Below, in pieces: positions 1-9,154 of a DNA stretch of 64,000 nucleotides; position 1 is the first letter of the stretch, and each line of letters opens with the position of its first letter. Source of the stretch: Rhodospirillales bacterium. GTDB lineage: Bacteria; Pseudomonadota; Alphaproteobacteria; Rhodospirillales; Shumkoniaceae. The position numbers and the translations under genes are program-made. The notes under the pieces are model-generated. The model saw nothing but the letters and a program-made list of their open reading frames with translations. It had not been told where the DNA came from and did no database searches. The stretch covers positions 183,296 through 247,295 of the forward strand of contig JAHDSF010000024.1 in NCBI GenBank assembly GCA_018432935.1. Reading direction: 5' to 3'.

Positions 1-717
1 CGCCCAGTGCCACCAGTTGTGGACGGCGATCATGGCGCCCTTCTCCCAGCCGGTCTGGTTGGAGGCCATCCACCGCACCCCCTCCTCGGTGCGGCCCTGC
101 ATCTCCATCACGTGGGCGACGGCGTGCTGGGCCCAGGCGTCCGCCGCATTCATGGCGACGGCGCAGCGCCCCGCCTCCTCGGCCGGGCCGAACATGTTGC
201 TTTCCTCGAGCCCGAACGCCCGCATGCCGAGCACCGCATGGTAACCGGGCAGGCTGATCGACCACGCCGGCAGCACGCGGGCAATGCGGTCGCGCAGGGC
301 GCGCGCGTCGCCGAGGTAGAAGTCGAAGAGGTGCGCCGTCTGCAGGGCGACGGCGTCGTGCGGATAGTCGGTCAGCACGTCGCCAAGAACGGCGACCGAG
401 CGGCGCATCTCGCCGTCGAGCATGGCGCGGATGGCGGCGAGGTGACCGTTCTCGCGGGCGTTCGCGGCCAGGCGCGAAGCCGCCTTCCAGCTCGCCTCGG
501 CTTCGGGCAGCGCCGCCGCCTCGCTCGAGGTCAGGTAGAGCCAGGCCCGGAAGCAGTGGGCCATGGTGAAGCCGGGGCTTTCGGCGATGGCGGCATCGAC
601 GGTCGCGACCGGGTCTCCGGCGTAGCACTGGAACTCGGCCAGCGCCTGCTCGAAGCGGACGACCGCCCCGGCCGAAGCCCCGGTGATCGCATCGTCACGG
701 TAATCGGTACGGGTCAT
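1..717 (-). CDS. TTC38-family tetratricopeptide repeat protein (3' end cut by window)
   Basis: Reading the minus strand from the ATG at 717 gives an uninterrupted frame to the window edge: 239 residues without a stop, so the C-terminus is missing. The protein begins MTRTDYRDDAITGAS and contains helical TPR-like segments such as GFTMAHCFRAWLYL and VAHVMEMQGRTEEGVRWM, which I recognise as the TTC38 (tetratricopeptide repeat protein 38) family. This is a soluble helical-repeat protein of unknown biochemical role. It lies 120 bp downstream of the SARP-type regulator on the same strand and may be co-transcribed with it. The plus-strand reading of the same DNA (7-792) is compositionally skewed and is a shadow. 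Confidence 0.75.
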   Translation of the reverse strand, partial: MTRTDYRDDAITGASAGAVVRFEQALAEFQCYAGDPVATVDAAIAESPGFTMAHCFRAWLYLTSSEAAALPEAEASWKAASRLAANARENGHLAAIRAMLDGEMRRSVAVLGDVLTDYPHDAVALQTAHLFDFYLGDARALRDRIARVLPAWSISLPGYHAVLGMRAFGLEESNMFGPAEEAGRCAVAMNAADAWAQHAVAHVMEMQGRTEEGVRWMASNQTGWEKGAMIAVHNWWHWA

Positions 718-837
718 GTCGGTTTTCTCCCTCTCGTGGTATGCGGGGGAGAATCGTCAAAGCCCGTCAGCACGGCGTTGCCTACGGCGTGAAAAGGTCG
801 TGAAATCTACCGGAAAGCCGAAAAGATCCCCGCGGCG

Positions 838-3800
838 TCAGGAATCGAGTTGGGCCGCCAGCCGTTCCATGCCCGCGGCGAGGCAGTCGGTGCGAACGCG
901 GGCGAAGGCGGCCGCGGGTCGGCCGCGGCCCCGCGCCGCCTGGAGTCGCCCGACCGTCGCGTGCAGGGCGCTCCACGGCAGCGGTCCCTCGTCGGTGCGG
1001 CCCACCTCCTCCAGCCGGTCGGCGTAGGCCTCCGCCGCCTTCCAGCGGCGCTCGACCAGGCTGGCCTGGATGGCGTCGCGATAGAAGAAGAGATGGTTGT
1101 GCGAGACGGCTCCGGCGCGCAACACCTCCTCGCCCTCCTGCAGCAGCCAGCGGCGGCGGCTGGAATCCTCGACCATCGCGGCCAGCGCGCCGAGCACCTG
1201 CGCCCCCATGTAGCCCATGCCGGTCTCGCGGCAGATCTCCAGCGCCTCCTCCAGACAGCGCAGCGCGTCCGCGATCCTGCCCCGCAGCCGCAAGGCATGC
1301 CCCTTGAAGACCAGCGCCTCCGACATGAAACGGCGTGATCCGATCCGCTCGACCAACTCGAAAACGCGGGGCAACCGGTTCTCGATCGGTGCCGCGTCGG
1401 CTCGTCCGTGCAGGATTTCGACCGCGACCAGCTCGGCCAGCAGCTCCGAGCGCAAATCGCCGATGCGCAGCGCGATCTCCGCGCCTGCCGCGACGTCGGC
1501 CAAAGCCTCCGCGCGCCGCAGGCAGAAGTGCTTGGTGATCGCCAGCATCGGCAGGTGTGCCGCCTCCACTCTCGGAAAGCCGCCTTCCCTCGCCCGCGCC
1601 ACGCAGGCCTCGAAATGTTCCAGCGCCTGCCGCATGTCGCCGCTGGCGTAGCAGCCGTCGCCGAGCCCGCCCAACGCCTGCACCTCCAGCTCCGCCGAGC
1701 CGCTCTTGCGAGCGGACCGCAGCGCCCGCTCGTGCTCGACCTCGCAGTCGCGGATGCGGCCCTGGGCGAACAGCAGGTTCGCCCGCAGCAGGTGGATGCG
1801 CGCGCAGTCGAGATCGTCGACCGAGAGCGCTTCGGCCTCCTTCAAGGCCGCCAAGGCTTCGGGCGTGCGGTCCTCCAGGCGGTAGGCGGCCGCGATTCCG
1901 GCCAACGCCCGGCAGCGTTGGCGCGCCTCTACCTCGGCATCGACCACCTGCTGCAGCCGCTCCCGACTTTCCCCGACCCGCCCGAGATCGAGCAGCAGGT
2001 CGCCGGCCATCACGGCAGCGAGCGCCCGGGTGTTCGCATCGCCGGCCGTGCGTTCGGCCGCCTCGACGAGCCTGAGGGCGCGCTCCAGACGGTACGTCGC
2101 AAACACCATCTGCGCCGCCTCCAGGTAGGCGACGGCAGCCCGCGGGTCCTCGGCCCGCTCCAGGTGCTGGGCGTACAGAACCTTGTCGCGTCCGGCATAC
2201 CATTCGGCCGCCCGCGCGTGGAGCCTCCGCCGCCGCGACCGCAGCAGGCTGGCATAGACGGCATCGCGCAGCAGCGCATGGTCGAACACGTGATCGTCGC
2301 CGTCGCGGCGCAGCAGCGCGTGATCGAGCAGCGGCTCGCACCCGTAGCCGGGGTTCTCGAGCAGGTGCCCGAGCGCATCGAGCGTGAACCGCTGGCCCAG
2401 CACCGAAGCCGCCTGCAGCGCCGCCCGGTCGCCCGCCGCGAGACGGTCGAGGCGGGCCAGCACGACGCCTCGCACCGAGTCCGGAACGTCCTCCTCGACC
2501 TCGTCGTGGCTGACCAGGAGCTGCTCGAGGAAGTAGGCGTTGCCGGCGGCGCGGGCGACGCAGGTGTCACGCCTCCCCGGCGGCACGGCATAGCTGTCGG
2601 CGACCAGGCGCGCCTCCTCGGGACGCAGCGGCGTGAGGTCCATGGTGACGAGGGGCACCGACCGGGTGGCGGCGCGCCAGGCACGGTCCACCGGGTCCTG
2701 GTCGGGCCTAGCCGTCAGCACGATCACCGCCGGCACCGCGGCCAGCCGCTCGACGATCGCTGCCAGGAAGTCTCGCGCCTCGCGGTCCGCCCAGTGGAAA
2801 TCCTCGAGCAGCAGGAATCGCGGCGCCTGCTGCGACAGCGCCGTGATCAACCCGACCACCGCATCCCGCGCGCCGGCGTACCTAGTGCCGGTGTCCATGG
2901 CTTCGACGATGCGGCGGCGCTGCGGGGTTCCCGCCAGGTTAAGCACCAGTTCCAGGAACATCTTCTGCTCGGCGCCGATCAGTCCCGCCGCCTCGACCGC
3001 GTCGAGGCGCGCCGCGGCGCCCTCGCTGTCGGCGTCGAGCAAGCTGCGCACCAGCATCCGGATGCCGCCGCCGCCCGGCTCGAGACCGAAATCGACGAAA
3101 GCACCCGAATGGAACGCGTAGCCGAGGCCGAGCGCGATGGTGCGGAAGCGGTCGGCGAGCCGACTCTTGCCGATCCCGGCCTCGCCGCGGATGTAGATCA
3201 GGCACGCCTCCCCTGCGGCCCGGCACCGCTCGGCGACGATCTCGAACTGGTGCCGTTCCGCTTCGCGGCCGACGAACGGCGAGCGCCAGTGGGCGGCGGC
3301 ACCCGGCATCCAGCCGAGCGGCACCCAGGATGGGAGGTCCGGGAGGCCTCCCGGCGCCGCGCGCAGGCGATCGCCGCACGCAGCCCGCGCCGAATCGCCC
3401 AGCAGCGTGGTCCCCGGCGCCGCCGCCCGCGCCAGCCGTTCCGCCGACGCCACGGTATCCCCGGTGAAAGTGAGCGCCTCGTCGCTCTCACCTTCCGCCA
3501 CCAGCACCAGACCGCAGGCGACACCGATCCGTGCCCTGCCGTCGCAACGACCCGCTACTCCCTCGTGGAGGACCTGCGCCGCCTGCACGGCCCGCACGCA
3601 CTCGTCGCCGCGGATCCGCCGCACCCCGAACGCGACCAGGACGCCGCTGGCCCCGTGACGGCGCCAGACGGCGCGATGTCGCCCGGCCGCCTCGGCCGCC
3701 ACCTGGCGAAAGCCTAGGGTGCAGCGGTGGAGCTCTTCGGGATCGGAGCCGGCGGGATCGAGGTCGGCGATCAGGATGGTGATCTGGCGCAGTTCGGGGT

Positions 3801-4620
3801 TGACCGGCTCCGGCTCCGGGGGCGGCCCGGCCGCCTCGGTGGCGGCTTCGGCCGGCGGCGGCGCATGCACAGGAGAGGGCTCGGCCGACCGCCGCCGCTG
3901 TTCGCGGATCTCCCGGAACAGCGCATCGGTCTCCGGTTCCGGCGCCAGGCCCAGTTCCGCGCGCAGCAGGTCGCGGCAGCGTTCGTACTGGCGCAGCGCC
4001 AGCGCTTGGCGACCGGTCCGCGCGTAGAGCTGCATCAGCGAGCGGTGGGCAGACTCCCGCAAGGGGTCGAAGGCGAGTAGACGCAGCGCCGTATGGACGC
4101 CATGCTCCCACTCGCCGCTTGCGATCTCGTGGTCTAGCACATGGACCAGCGCCTGCAACGCCATCTCGCGCAGGCGCTGGCGTTCCGCGGCCAGCCAGTC
4201 CTCGAAGCCGGCGGCACGAACATGCAGGCCGTCGAGCAGGTCGCCGCGGTAGATCGCTGCCGCCTGGCGCAGCGCATCCGGGGTGCCGGCAGCGGCCAGA
4301 TCCTCGAACCGCGCGACATCCAGGCCATCGCGCGGCAGCGTCAGACTGATCGTCTCCGGCGTCGCCTCCAGGGCTGTCCCCAGTCGTGCCAGCGCCGGGC
4401 GGAGCACGGCGAGCGCCTGGCGCAGGCTGGTCCTCGCCTGCAAATCGGGGACGTCTTCCCAGAGCAGGGCGGCAAGCTTGTCGCGCGGATGGGCCTGATG
4501 CGGGGAAAGGGCGAGAAAGGCGAGCAGGGCGCGCGCCTTCTTTGCGCTGAGCGGCACTGCCGTCCCTCGCGCGTCCCGCAGCGCGAAGCTCCCGAAGAGC
4601 TGGATCGCGAAATCGCTCAT
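838..4620 (-). CDS. SARP/BTAD transcriptional regulator with cyclase-like, ATPase and TPR domains
   Basis: A 1260-residue regulator starting MSDFAIQLFGSFALRD. In order: an OmpR-like winged-helix DNA-binding domain (about 1-95), a BTAD helical domain (about 98-245), a Pro/Ala-rich linker, a class III cyclase-like domain (about 290-450), a STAND-type ATPase with Walker A GEAGIGKSRL (about 477-486) and an LLLEDFHWAD Walker B region (about 606), then TPR-like helices to the C-terminus. The frame extends 45 codons further upstream, but MSDF matches the usual start of the family. The cyclase domain keeps the first Asp region (ILIADLD), but the usual second metal site (GDG in relatives) reads GASG, so catalysis is doubtful. 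It is divergent from udgX with 114 bp between starts. The ligand and target genes are not visible; the TTC38 gene downstream is a candidate target or partner. Confidence 0.85.
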   Translation of the reverse strand: MSDFAIQLFGSFALRDARGTAVPLSAKKARALLAFLALSPHQAHPRDKLAALLWEDVPDLQARTSLRQALAVLRPALARLGTALEATPETISLTLPRDGLDVARFEDLAAAGTPDALRQAAAIYRGDLLDGLHVRAAGFEDWLAAERQRLREMALQALVHVLDHEIASGEWEHGVHTALRLLAFDPLRESAHRSLMQLYARTGRQALALRQYERCRDLLRAELGLAPEPETDALFREIREQRRRSAEPSPVHAPPPAEAATEAAGPPPEPEPVNPELRQITILIADLDPAGSDPEELHRCTLGFRQVAAEAAGRHRAVWRRHGASGVLVAFGVRRIRGDECVRAVQAAQVLHEGVAGRCDGRARIGVACGLVLVAEGESDEALTFTGDTVASAERLARAAAPGTTLLGDSARAACGDRLRAAPGGLPDLPSWVPLGWMPGAAAHWRSPFVGREAERHQFEIVAERCRAAGEACLIYIRGEAGIGKSRLADRFRTIALGLGYAFHSGAFVDFGLEPGGGGIRMLVRSLLDADSEGAAARLDAVEAAGLIGAEQKMFLELVLNLAGTPQRRRIVEAMDTGTRYAGARDAVVGLITALSQQAPRFLLLEDFHWADREARDFLAAIVERLAAVPAVIVLTARPDQDPVDRAWRAATRSVPLVTMDLTPLRPEEARLVADSYAVPPGRRDTCVARAAGNAYFLEQLLVSHDEVEEDVPDSVRGVVLARLDRLAAGDRAALQAASVLGQRFTLDALGHLLENPGYGCEPLLDHALLRRDGDDHVFDHALLRDAVYASLLRSRRRRLHARAAEWYAGRDKVLYAQHLERAEDPRAAVAYLEAAQMVFATYRLERALRLVEAAERTAGDANTRALAAVMAGDLLLDLGRVGESRERLQQVVDAEVEARQRCRALAGIAAAYRLEDRTPEALAALKEAEALSVDDLDCARIHLLRANLLFAQGRIRDCEVEHERALRSARKSGSAELEVQALGGLGDGCYASGDMRQALEHFEACVARAREGGFPRVEAAHLPMLAITKHFCLRRAEALADVAAGAEIALRIGDLRSELLAELVAVEILHGRADAAPIENRLPRVFELVERIGSRRFMSEALVFKGHALRLRGRIADALRCLEEALEICRETGMGYMGAQVLGALAAMVEDSSRRRWLLQEGEEVLRAGAVSHNHLFFYRDAIQASLVERRWKAAEAYADRLEEVGRTDEGPLPWSALHATVGRLQAARGRGRPAAAFARVRTDCLAAGMERLAAQLDS

Positions 4621-4734
4621 GTTTGCCGCCCGGCGCCCGACCGTTCTCAGGTTGGTGGTCGATCGCCGATTGTCCATTGGCGGTTGGCGGAAAACCCCGC
4701 GCAACCCCATGTCCAGGGCAGCAAGGGAGCCCCC

Positions 4735-5334
4735 ATGCCCGACCCGTCGCCCCACTCGCTGGAAGAGCTGCGCGCCCGCCTGCCCGGCTGTCGCGCCTGC
4801 CCGCTATGGGAGCACGCCACCCAGGCCGTGCCGGGGGCGGGGGCGGCCGGCGCTGCGCTGATGCTGGTCGGCGAGCAGCCGGGAGATCAGGAGGACCGGG
4901 CAGGCGAGCCCTTCGTGGGCCCGGCCGGGAAGCTGCTCGACCGCGCCATGGCCGACGCCGGCCTAGCGCGCGATGCGACGTTCATCACCAACGCGGTCAA
5001 GCACTTCAAGCACCTGCCGCGCGGCAAGCGGCGGATCCATCAGAAGCCGAACGCCGGCGAGGTCGACGCCTGCAAGTTCTGGCTGCTGCACGAGATGCGG
5101 CTGGTCGCCCCTCGCGTCGTCGTCGCCATGGGCGCCACCGCTGCCCGCGCCCTGTGGGGCGGCGAGATCGCCATCAACAAGGCTCGAGGCCAGCTCCTCG
5201 AGCGGGAGGACCGGTCGCTGGTGATCACCTTCCACCCGTCATCGATCCTCCGTCTGCCCGACCAAGCGGCAAGGGAGCGGCAGTACCGTCTGCTGGTCGA
5301 CGACCTGGCGCTGGCAGCGAAGCACGCCGCATAG
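4735..5334 (+). CDS. udgX: UdgX-type uracil-DNA glycosylase
   Basis: A 199-residue UDG-superfamily protein. Motif A reads GEQPGDQED at 46-54 and the diagnostic R-loop KRRIH lies at 98-102, with His102 the equivalent of the UdgX histidine that becomes covalently linked to the abasic sugar after uracil excision. HPSS at 167-170 is the second active-site motif. Cys19, Cys22 and Cys113 fit iron-sulfur ligands; the position of the third cysteine in family-4 enzymes is His90 here (VKHFK), as in other UdgX. The function known for the family is removal of uracil from DNA with suicide cross-linking. The ATG at 4735 follows a GGGAG element; upstream in-frame codons overlap the divergent regulator and are not used. 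Single gene, 7 bp before the convergent SDR gene. Confidence 0.9.
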   Translation: MPDPSPHSLEELRARLPGCRACPLWEHATQAVPGAGAAGAALMLVGEQPGDQEDRAGEPFVGPAGKLLDRAMADAGLARDATFITNAVKHFKHLPRGKRRIHQKPNAGEVDACKFWLLHEMRLVAPRVVVAMGATAARALWGGEIAINKARGQLLEREDRSLVITFHPSSILRLPDQAARERQYRLLVDDLALAAKHAA

Positions 5335-5341
5335 CCTTTCG

Positions 5342-6172
5342 TCAGGCGTCGTACTCGGTCGGCTCGCTGACGGAGCGCCAGCGCTCGATTTCCGCCTGAA
5401 GGGCGCGGATCTTGTCGGAGGCGCGCGCCATGGCCTCGGCGCCGAGCACGAAATGGAGAGGCGGCTCGGGAGCGTCGATCACGGCAAGGATCGCCTTGCC
5501 GGCCTTGTCCGGGTCCCCGACCTGGGTGCCGTGCTTGCCGCGCAGGGCCTTGCGCCAGGCGCCGGCGGTGGCGTCATAGTCGGCGATCGTCTGTCTCGCC
5601 TCGTGATACGAGGTGCCGGCGAATTCGGTGCGGAACGGGCCCGGCTCCACCACCGTCACCTTGATCCCCAGCGGCTTCAGTTCCTGATGCAGCGCCTCGC
5701 TGATGCCTTCGAGGGCGAACTTGGTGGCGCCGTAGATGCCCGAGCCGGCACGGGCGAGGATGCCGCCGACCGAGCCGATGTTGACGACGTGGCCGCGGCG
5801 CGCCTTGCGCATATGGGGCAGCGCCGCCCTGGTGACGTCCAGCAACCCGAACACGTTGACGTCGAACACCAGGCGCGCCTCGGCGTCGCTGATCTCCTCG
5901 ACCGCTCCGGTCATGCTGTGGCCGGCGTTGTTGACCAGCACGTCGATGCGGCCGAAACGCGCGATCGTCTGCTCGACCACCGCCCGGCACTGGGCGGCGT
6001 CGGTCGCCTCGAGGGCCAGCGTCAGCACGCGGTCCGAGCCGCGCAGGGCGGGATCGAGACGGCCGGGGTCGCGCGCCGTCACCGCCATCCGTTCGCCCCG
6101 TTCGAGGACTGCCAACGCCAACCCGCGACCGATGCCCGTGGATGCTCCGGTGATCAGCCAGACCCTGTCCAT
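5342..6172 (-). CDS. SDR family NAD(P)-dependent oxidoreductase
   Basis: A 276-residue classical short-chain dehydrogenase. The cofactor glycine motif TGASTGIG is at 8-15, NNAG at 81-84, and the catalytic Ser134, Tyr147 and Lys151 are correctly spaced (YGATK). The PGPFRTEF stretch after the active site is typical of the 'oxidoreductase, SDR family' group related to retinol or short-chain alcohol dehydrogenases. The substrate cannot be deduced. The start at 6172 is the ATG immediately before the Rossmann fold; the longer open frame upstream is low-complexity read-through. It is convergent with udgX, with only 7 bp between the stops, and divergent from the sugar dehydrogenase gene. Confidence 0.87.
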   Translation of the reverse strand: MDRVWLITGASTGIGRGLALAVLERGERMAVTARDPGRLDPALRGSDRVLTLALEATDAAQCRAVVEQTIARFGRIDVLVNNAGHSMTGAVEEISDAEARLVFDVNVFGLLDVTRAALPHMRKARRGHVVNIGSVGGILARAGSGIYGATKFALEGISEALHQELKPLGIKVTVVEPGPFRTEFAGTSYHEARQTIADYDATAGAWRKALRGKHGTQVGDPDKAGKAILAVIDAPEPPLHFVLGAEAMARASDKIRALQAEIERWRSVSEPTEYDA

Positions 6173-6299
6173 CACACGCCTCCTTTGCCATTCGGGAGGC
6201 CGCATTAGAACGCATGGAGACTGGAAAGCAAAGCGCCGCAATGGGGCTTCGCGGCCCCCATATGTGCAGGGCGGAGCGAACAGCGGAAGGAGGTCTTGC

Positions 6300-7448
6300 A
6301 TGCGTTCAGCCATCATCCTCGCGGCGCTGGCCGCCACCGCCTGCTCGCCCTCGGGCCTCGATGCCGCGCCGCGCTCGATCGAGACGCAGTCGGGACAGGT
6401 CGACGTCGAGCCGGTCGCGGAAGGCCTCGAGCACCCGTGGAGCCTCGCCTTCCTTCCCGACGGGCGGATGCTGGTGACCGAGCGCTCAGGGAACCTTCGA
6501 CTGGTGTCCCGGGAGGGGCGGCTTTCCGAACCGTTGGGCGGTGTGCCCGAGGTCGCCGCCAGGGGCCAGGGCGGCCTGCTCGACGTCGCGCTGGACCCCG
6601 ATTTCGCCTCCAACCGGATGGTCTACCTGTCGTACGCCGAGCCGGGCGACGGCGGGCCGACCACGGCGGTAGCGCGCGGCCGGCTCGGCGACCGCGCACT
6701 GGAGAACGTGACGGTGATCTTCCGCGCGCAGCCGCGCATCGACGGCAGCAAGCATTTCGGATCGCGCCTGGTGTTCGGCCGCGAGGGCAGGCTGTTCGTC
6801 ACCCTTGGCGAGCGCGACCAGTTCGATCCGGCCCAGGACCTTTCCAACCATCTGGGCACGGTGGTGCGCATCAACCGCGACGGCTCGGTGCCCCAGGGCA
6901 ATCCGTTCGTCAGGCAGCAGGACGCCAAGCCGGAGATCTGGTCGTACGGGCACCGCAACGTGCAGGGCGCGGCGCTGCACCCCGAAACCGGCCAGCTCTG
7001 GGTCGTCGAGCACGGGCCGCGGGGCGGCGACGAGATCAACATCGCCGAGCCGGGCAAGAACTACGGCTGGCCGCTGGTGAGCTGGGGCCGCCACTATTCG
7101 GGCAGGGACATCCCCGATCCGACGACCCGTCCCGACCTCGCGCAATCGGTCTACCAGTGGACACCTGTGATCGCGGCCTCGGGCATGGACTTCTACAGCG
7201 GCGAGCTGTTCCCGTCCTGGAAGGGCAACGTGCTGGTAGGCGGCCTGGTGTCCCAGAGCGTCGTCCGCCTGACCCTGGACGGCGAGCAGGTGACCAGCGA
7301 GGAGCGCCTGCCGATGGGAGAGCGGGTGCGCTACGTCAGGCAGGGCCCGGACGGCGCGATCTACGTCCTCACCGACGCCTCGGAGGGCCAGATCCTGCGA
7401 CTCTCGCCAGCCGCACGGGAAGAAGGCGGCACCGGATCGGCGGACTAG
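6300..7448 (+). CDS. PQQ-dependent sugar dehydrogenase (glucose/sorbosone dehydrogenase, YliI/Asd type)
   Basis: A 382-residue secreted beta-propeller enzyme of the soluble aldose/sorbosone dehydrogenase family, expected to oxidise sugars with PQQ. Family hallmarks are HPWSLAFLPDGRMLVTER (45-62), GGLLDVALDPDF, a GSKHFGSRL segment with the conserved histidine, YGHRNVQG, and EHGPRGGDEINI followed by NYGWP. The N-terminus is a signal sequence; Cys15 after LAATA resembles a weak lipobox, so it could be lipidated. The ATG at 6300 is preceded by a near-perfect GAAGGAGGT ribosome binding site. No pqq biosynthesis gene is present in the window, so cofactor supply must come from elsewhere. Confidence 0.88.
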   Translation: MRSAIILAALAATACSPSGLDAAPRSIETQSGQVDVEPVAEGLEHPWSLAFLPDGRMLVTERSGNLRLVSREGRLSEPLGGVPEVAARGQGGLLDVALDPDFASNRMVYLSYAEPGDGGPTTAVARGRLGDRALENVTVIFRAQPRIDGSKHFGSRLVFGREGRLFVTLGERDQFDPAQDLSNHLGTVVRINRDGSVPQGNPFVRQQDAKPEIWSYGHRNVQGAALHPETGQLWVVEHGPRGGDEINIAEPGKNYGWPLVSWGRHYSGRDIPDPTTRPDLAQSVYQWTPVIAASGMDFYSGELFPSWKGNVLVGGLVSQSVVRLTLDGEQVTSEERLPMGERVRYVRQGPDGAIYVLTDASEGQILRLSPAAREEGGTGSAD

Positions 7449-7523
7449 CTTACGGCGCAGCGGCGACTTGACAGGAAGCGCCCGCCGTGGGAAGCCGCTC
7501 GCGCAGATACGAAGGATGCGGCG

Positions 7524-9110
7524 ATGCGCAATTTCTCCTTTCCCGGGCGTTCCCCTGTCCACGCCACGACCGCCATGGCGGCGACCTCGCAGCCGCTGGC
7601 GACGGAGACCGCGATCCAGGTGTTGCGTAGCGGCGGCAACGCGGTCGATGCCGCGGTCGCCGCCTGCGCCGTGCAGTGCGTGGTCGAGCCGCAGTCGACC
7701 GGGATCGCCGGTGACTGCTTCGCGCTGATCGCCCCGGGCGGCGGCGCCGAGGTGATCGCCTACAACGGCTCCGGCCGCTCGCCGTCGGGCGCCTCGGCGG
7801 AGGCGGTTCGGGCGCAGGGGCTGACCTCGATCCCCCGCTCCAGCCCGCACGCTGTGACCGTGCCCGGCGCCATCGAGGCGTGGGCGCGGCTTTTGAAGGA
7901 TCACGGCACGCGTTCCCTCGGCGAACTCCTGCAGCCGGCGATCCGGCTGGCGCGCGACGGCTATCCGGTGCACGCGCGGACCGCCTGGGACTGGTCCAGG
8001 CAGGCCGCCTTCCTGGGCCAGGATCCCAACGCCGCACGCGTGTTCCTCGACGGCGGCAAGGCCCCCGCCGCCGGTGCGCTGCATCGCCAACCGGGGCTTG
8101 CCGAGGCGCTGATGCGGGTCGCCGAGGAGGGACCCGACGGCTTCTATCGCGGCGCCGTCGCCGAGGACATCGTCGGCTGCCTGCAGGAGCACGGGGGCCC
8201 TCATACCCTGGACGATCTCGCCCAGGCGCGCGGCGACTACGTGACGCCGATCTCGACCTCCTACGGCGGCTGCAAGGTGGTGCAGTGCCCGCCCAACGGC
8301 CAGGGATTCGTCGCCCTCGAGATCCTCAACATCGTCTCGCAGCTCGGCTTGCCGCGCGACCCCTTGTCGGCCGACCGCTTCCATCTTCAGATCGAAGCGG
8401 CGCGGCTCGCCTACGCCGACCGCGACTGCTGGCTCGCCGATCCCGCGACCTGCGACGTGCCGGTCGAGCGCCTGCTCTTGGCCGGCCATGCGAAGGCGCT
8501 CGCCGCGGCGATCGACCCGGCGCGGGCGCGGCCCGCCTCGGCGGCGAGGCTGCCGCTGGCCGGCGATACCGTCTACCTCACCGTGGTCGACCGCGACCGC
8601 ACCGCGGTCAGCTTCATCAACTCGCTGTTCTTCTCGTTCGGCAGCGGCATCGTCACCCCCCGCTTCGGCCTGGTGCTGCACAATCGCGGCTGCGGTTTCG
8701 TGCTGGAGGAGGGGCACCCGAACTGCCTTGCCCCCTGCAAGAGGCCGCTGCACACGCTGATCCCGGGGATGGTGGTCCGCGACGGCCGGACGGTCATGCC
8801 TTACGGTGTGATGGGCGGCTACTTCCAGGCGGCAGGACACGCTCATGTGCTGGTCAACCTGCTTCACTACGGGATGGACATCCAGGAGGCGATCGACTGC
8901 CCGCGCGCCTTCGTCAGCCAGGGCGGCCCGATCGAGGTCGAGGAGGGCATCCCGGCCGGGGTGATGGAGGAGCTGGCCCGCCGCGGCCATTCGGTGGCAA
9001 GGCCCGATCAGCCCCACGGCGGCGGCCAGGGCATCTGGATCGACTGGAAGACCGGCGTGCTGACCGGCGGCTCGGACCCCCGCAAGGACGGCTGCGCCCT
9101 CGGGTATTGA
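7524..9110 (+). CDS. Gamma-glutamyltransferase family protein (Ntn hydrolase)
   Basis: A 528-residue gamma-glutamyltranspeptidase homologue. Such enzymes cleave themselves before a Thr that becomes the N-terminal nucleophile; the matching site here is Thr349 in GDTVYLTVVD, dividing a 348-residue alpha chain from a 180-residue beta chain. Other signatures are GGNAVDAAVAA near residue 35, GNGSGRSP-like and VPGAIEAW segments, and the C-terminal GGGQGIW and TGGSDPRKDG region. There is no signal peptide, so it is probably cytoplasmic, like the YwrD group, rather than periplasmic Ggt. The same-strand enoyl-CoA hydratase gene follows after 44 bp. Confidence 0.9.
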   Translation: MRNFSFPGRSPVHATTAMAATSQPLATETAIQVLRSGGNAVDAAVAACAVQCVVEPQSTGIAGDCFALIAPGGGAEVIAYNGSGRSPSGASAEAVRAQGLTSIPRSSPHAVTVPGAIEAWARLLKDHGTRSLGELLQPAIRLARDGYPVHARTAWDWSRQAAFLGQDPNAARVFLDGGKAPAAGALHRQPGLAEALMRVAEEGPDGFYRGAVAEDIVGCLQEHGGPHTLDDLAQARGDYVTPISTSYGGCKVVQCPPNGQGFVALEILNIVSQLGLPRDPLSADRFHLQIEAARLAYADRDCWLADPATCDVPVERLLLAGHAKALAAAIDPARARPASAARLPLAGDTVYLTVVDRDRTAVSFINSLFFSFGSGIVTPRFGLVLHNRGCGFVLEEGHPNCLAPCKRPLHTLIPGMVVRDGRTVMPYGVMGGYFQAAGHAHVLVNLLHYGMDIQEAIDCPRAFVSQGGPIEVEEGIPAGVMEELARRGHSVARPDQPHGGGQGIWIDWKTGVLTGGSDPRKDGCALGY

Positions 9111-9154
9111 GCGGCGGCAAGCGGAGAGGACTCCACAGCGGGAGGAAGGCGCCC

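Noticed and set aside
7..792. Plus-strand 261-codon frame at the window start
   Set aside because: The minus-strand TTC38-like protein explains this DNA; the plus reading lacks any family character.
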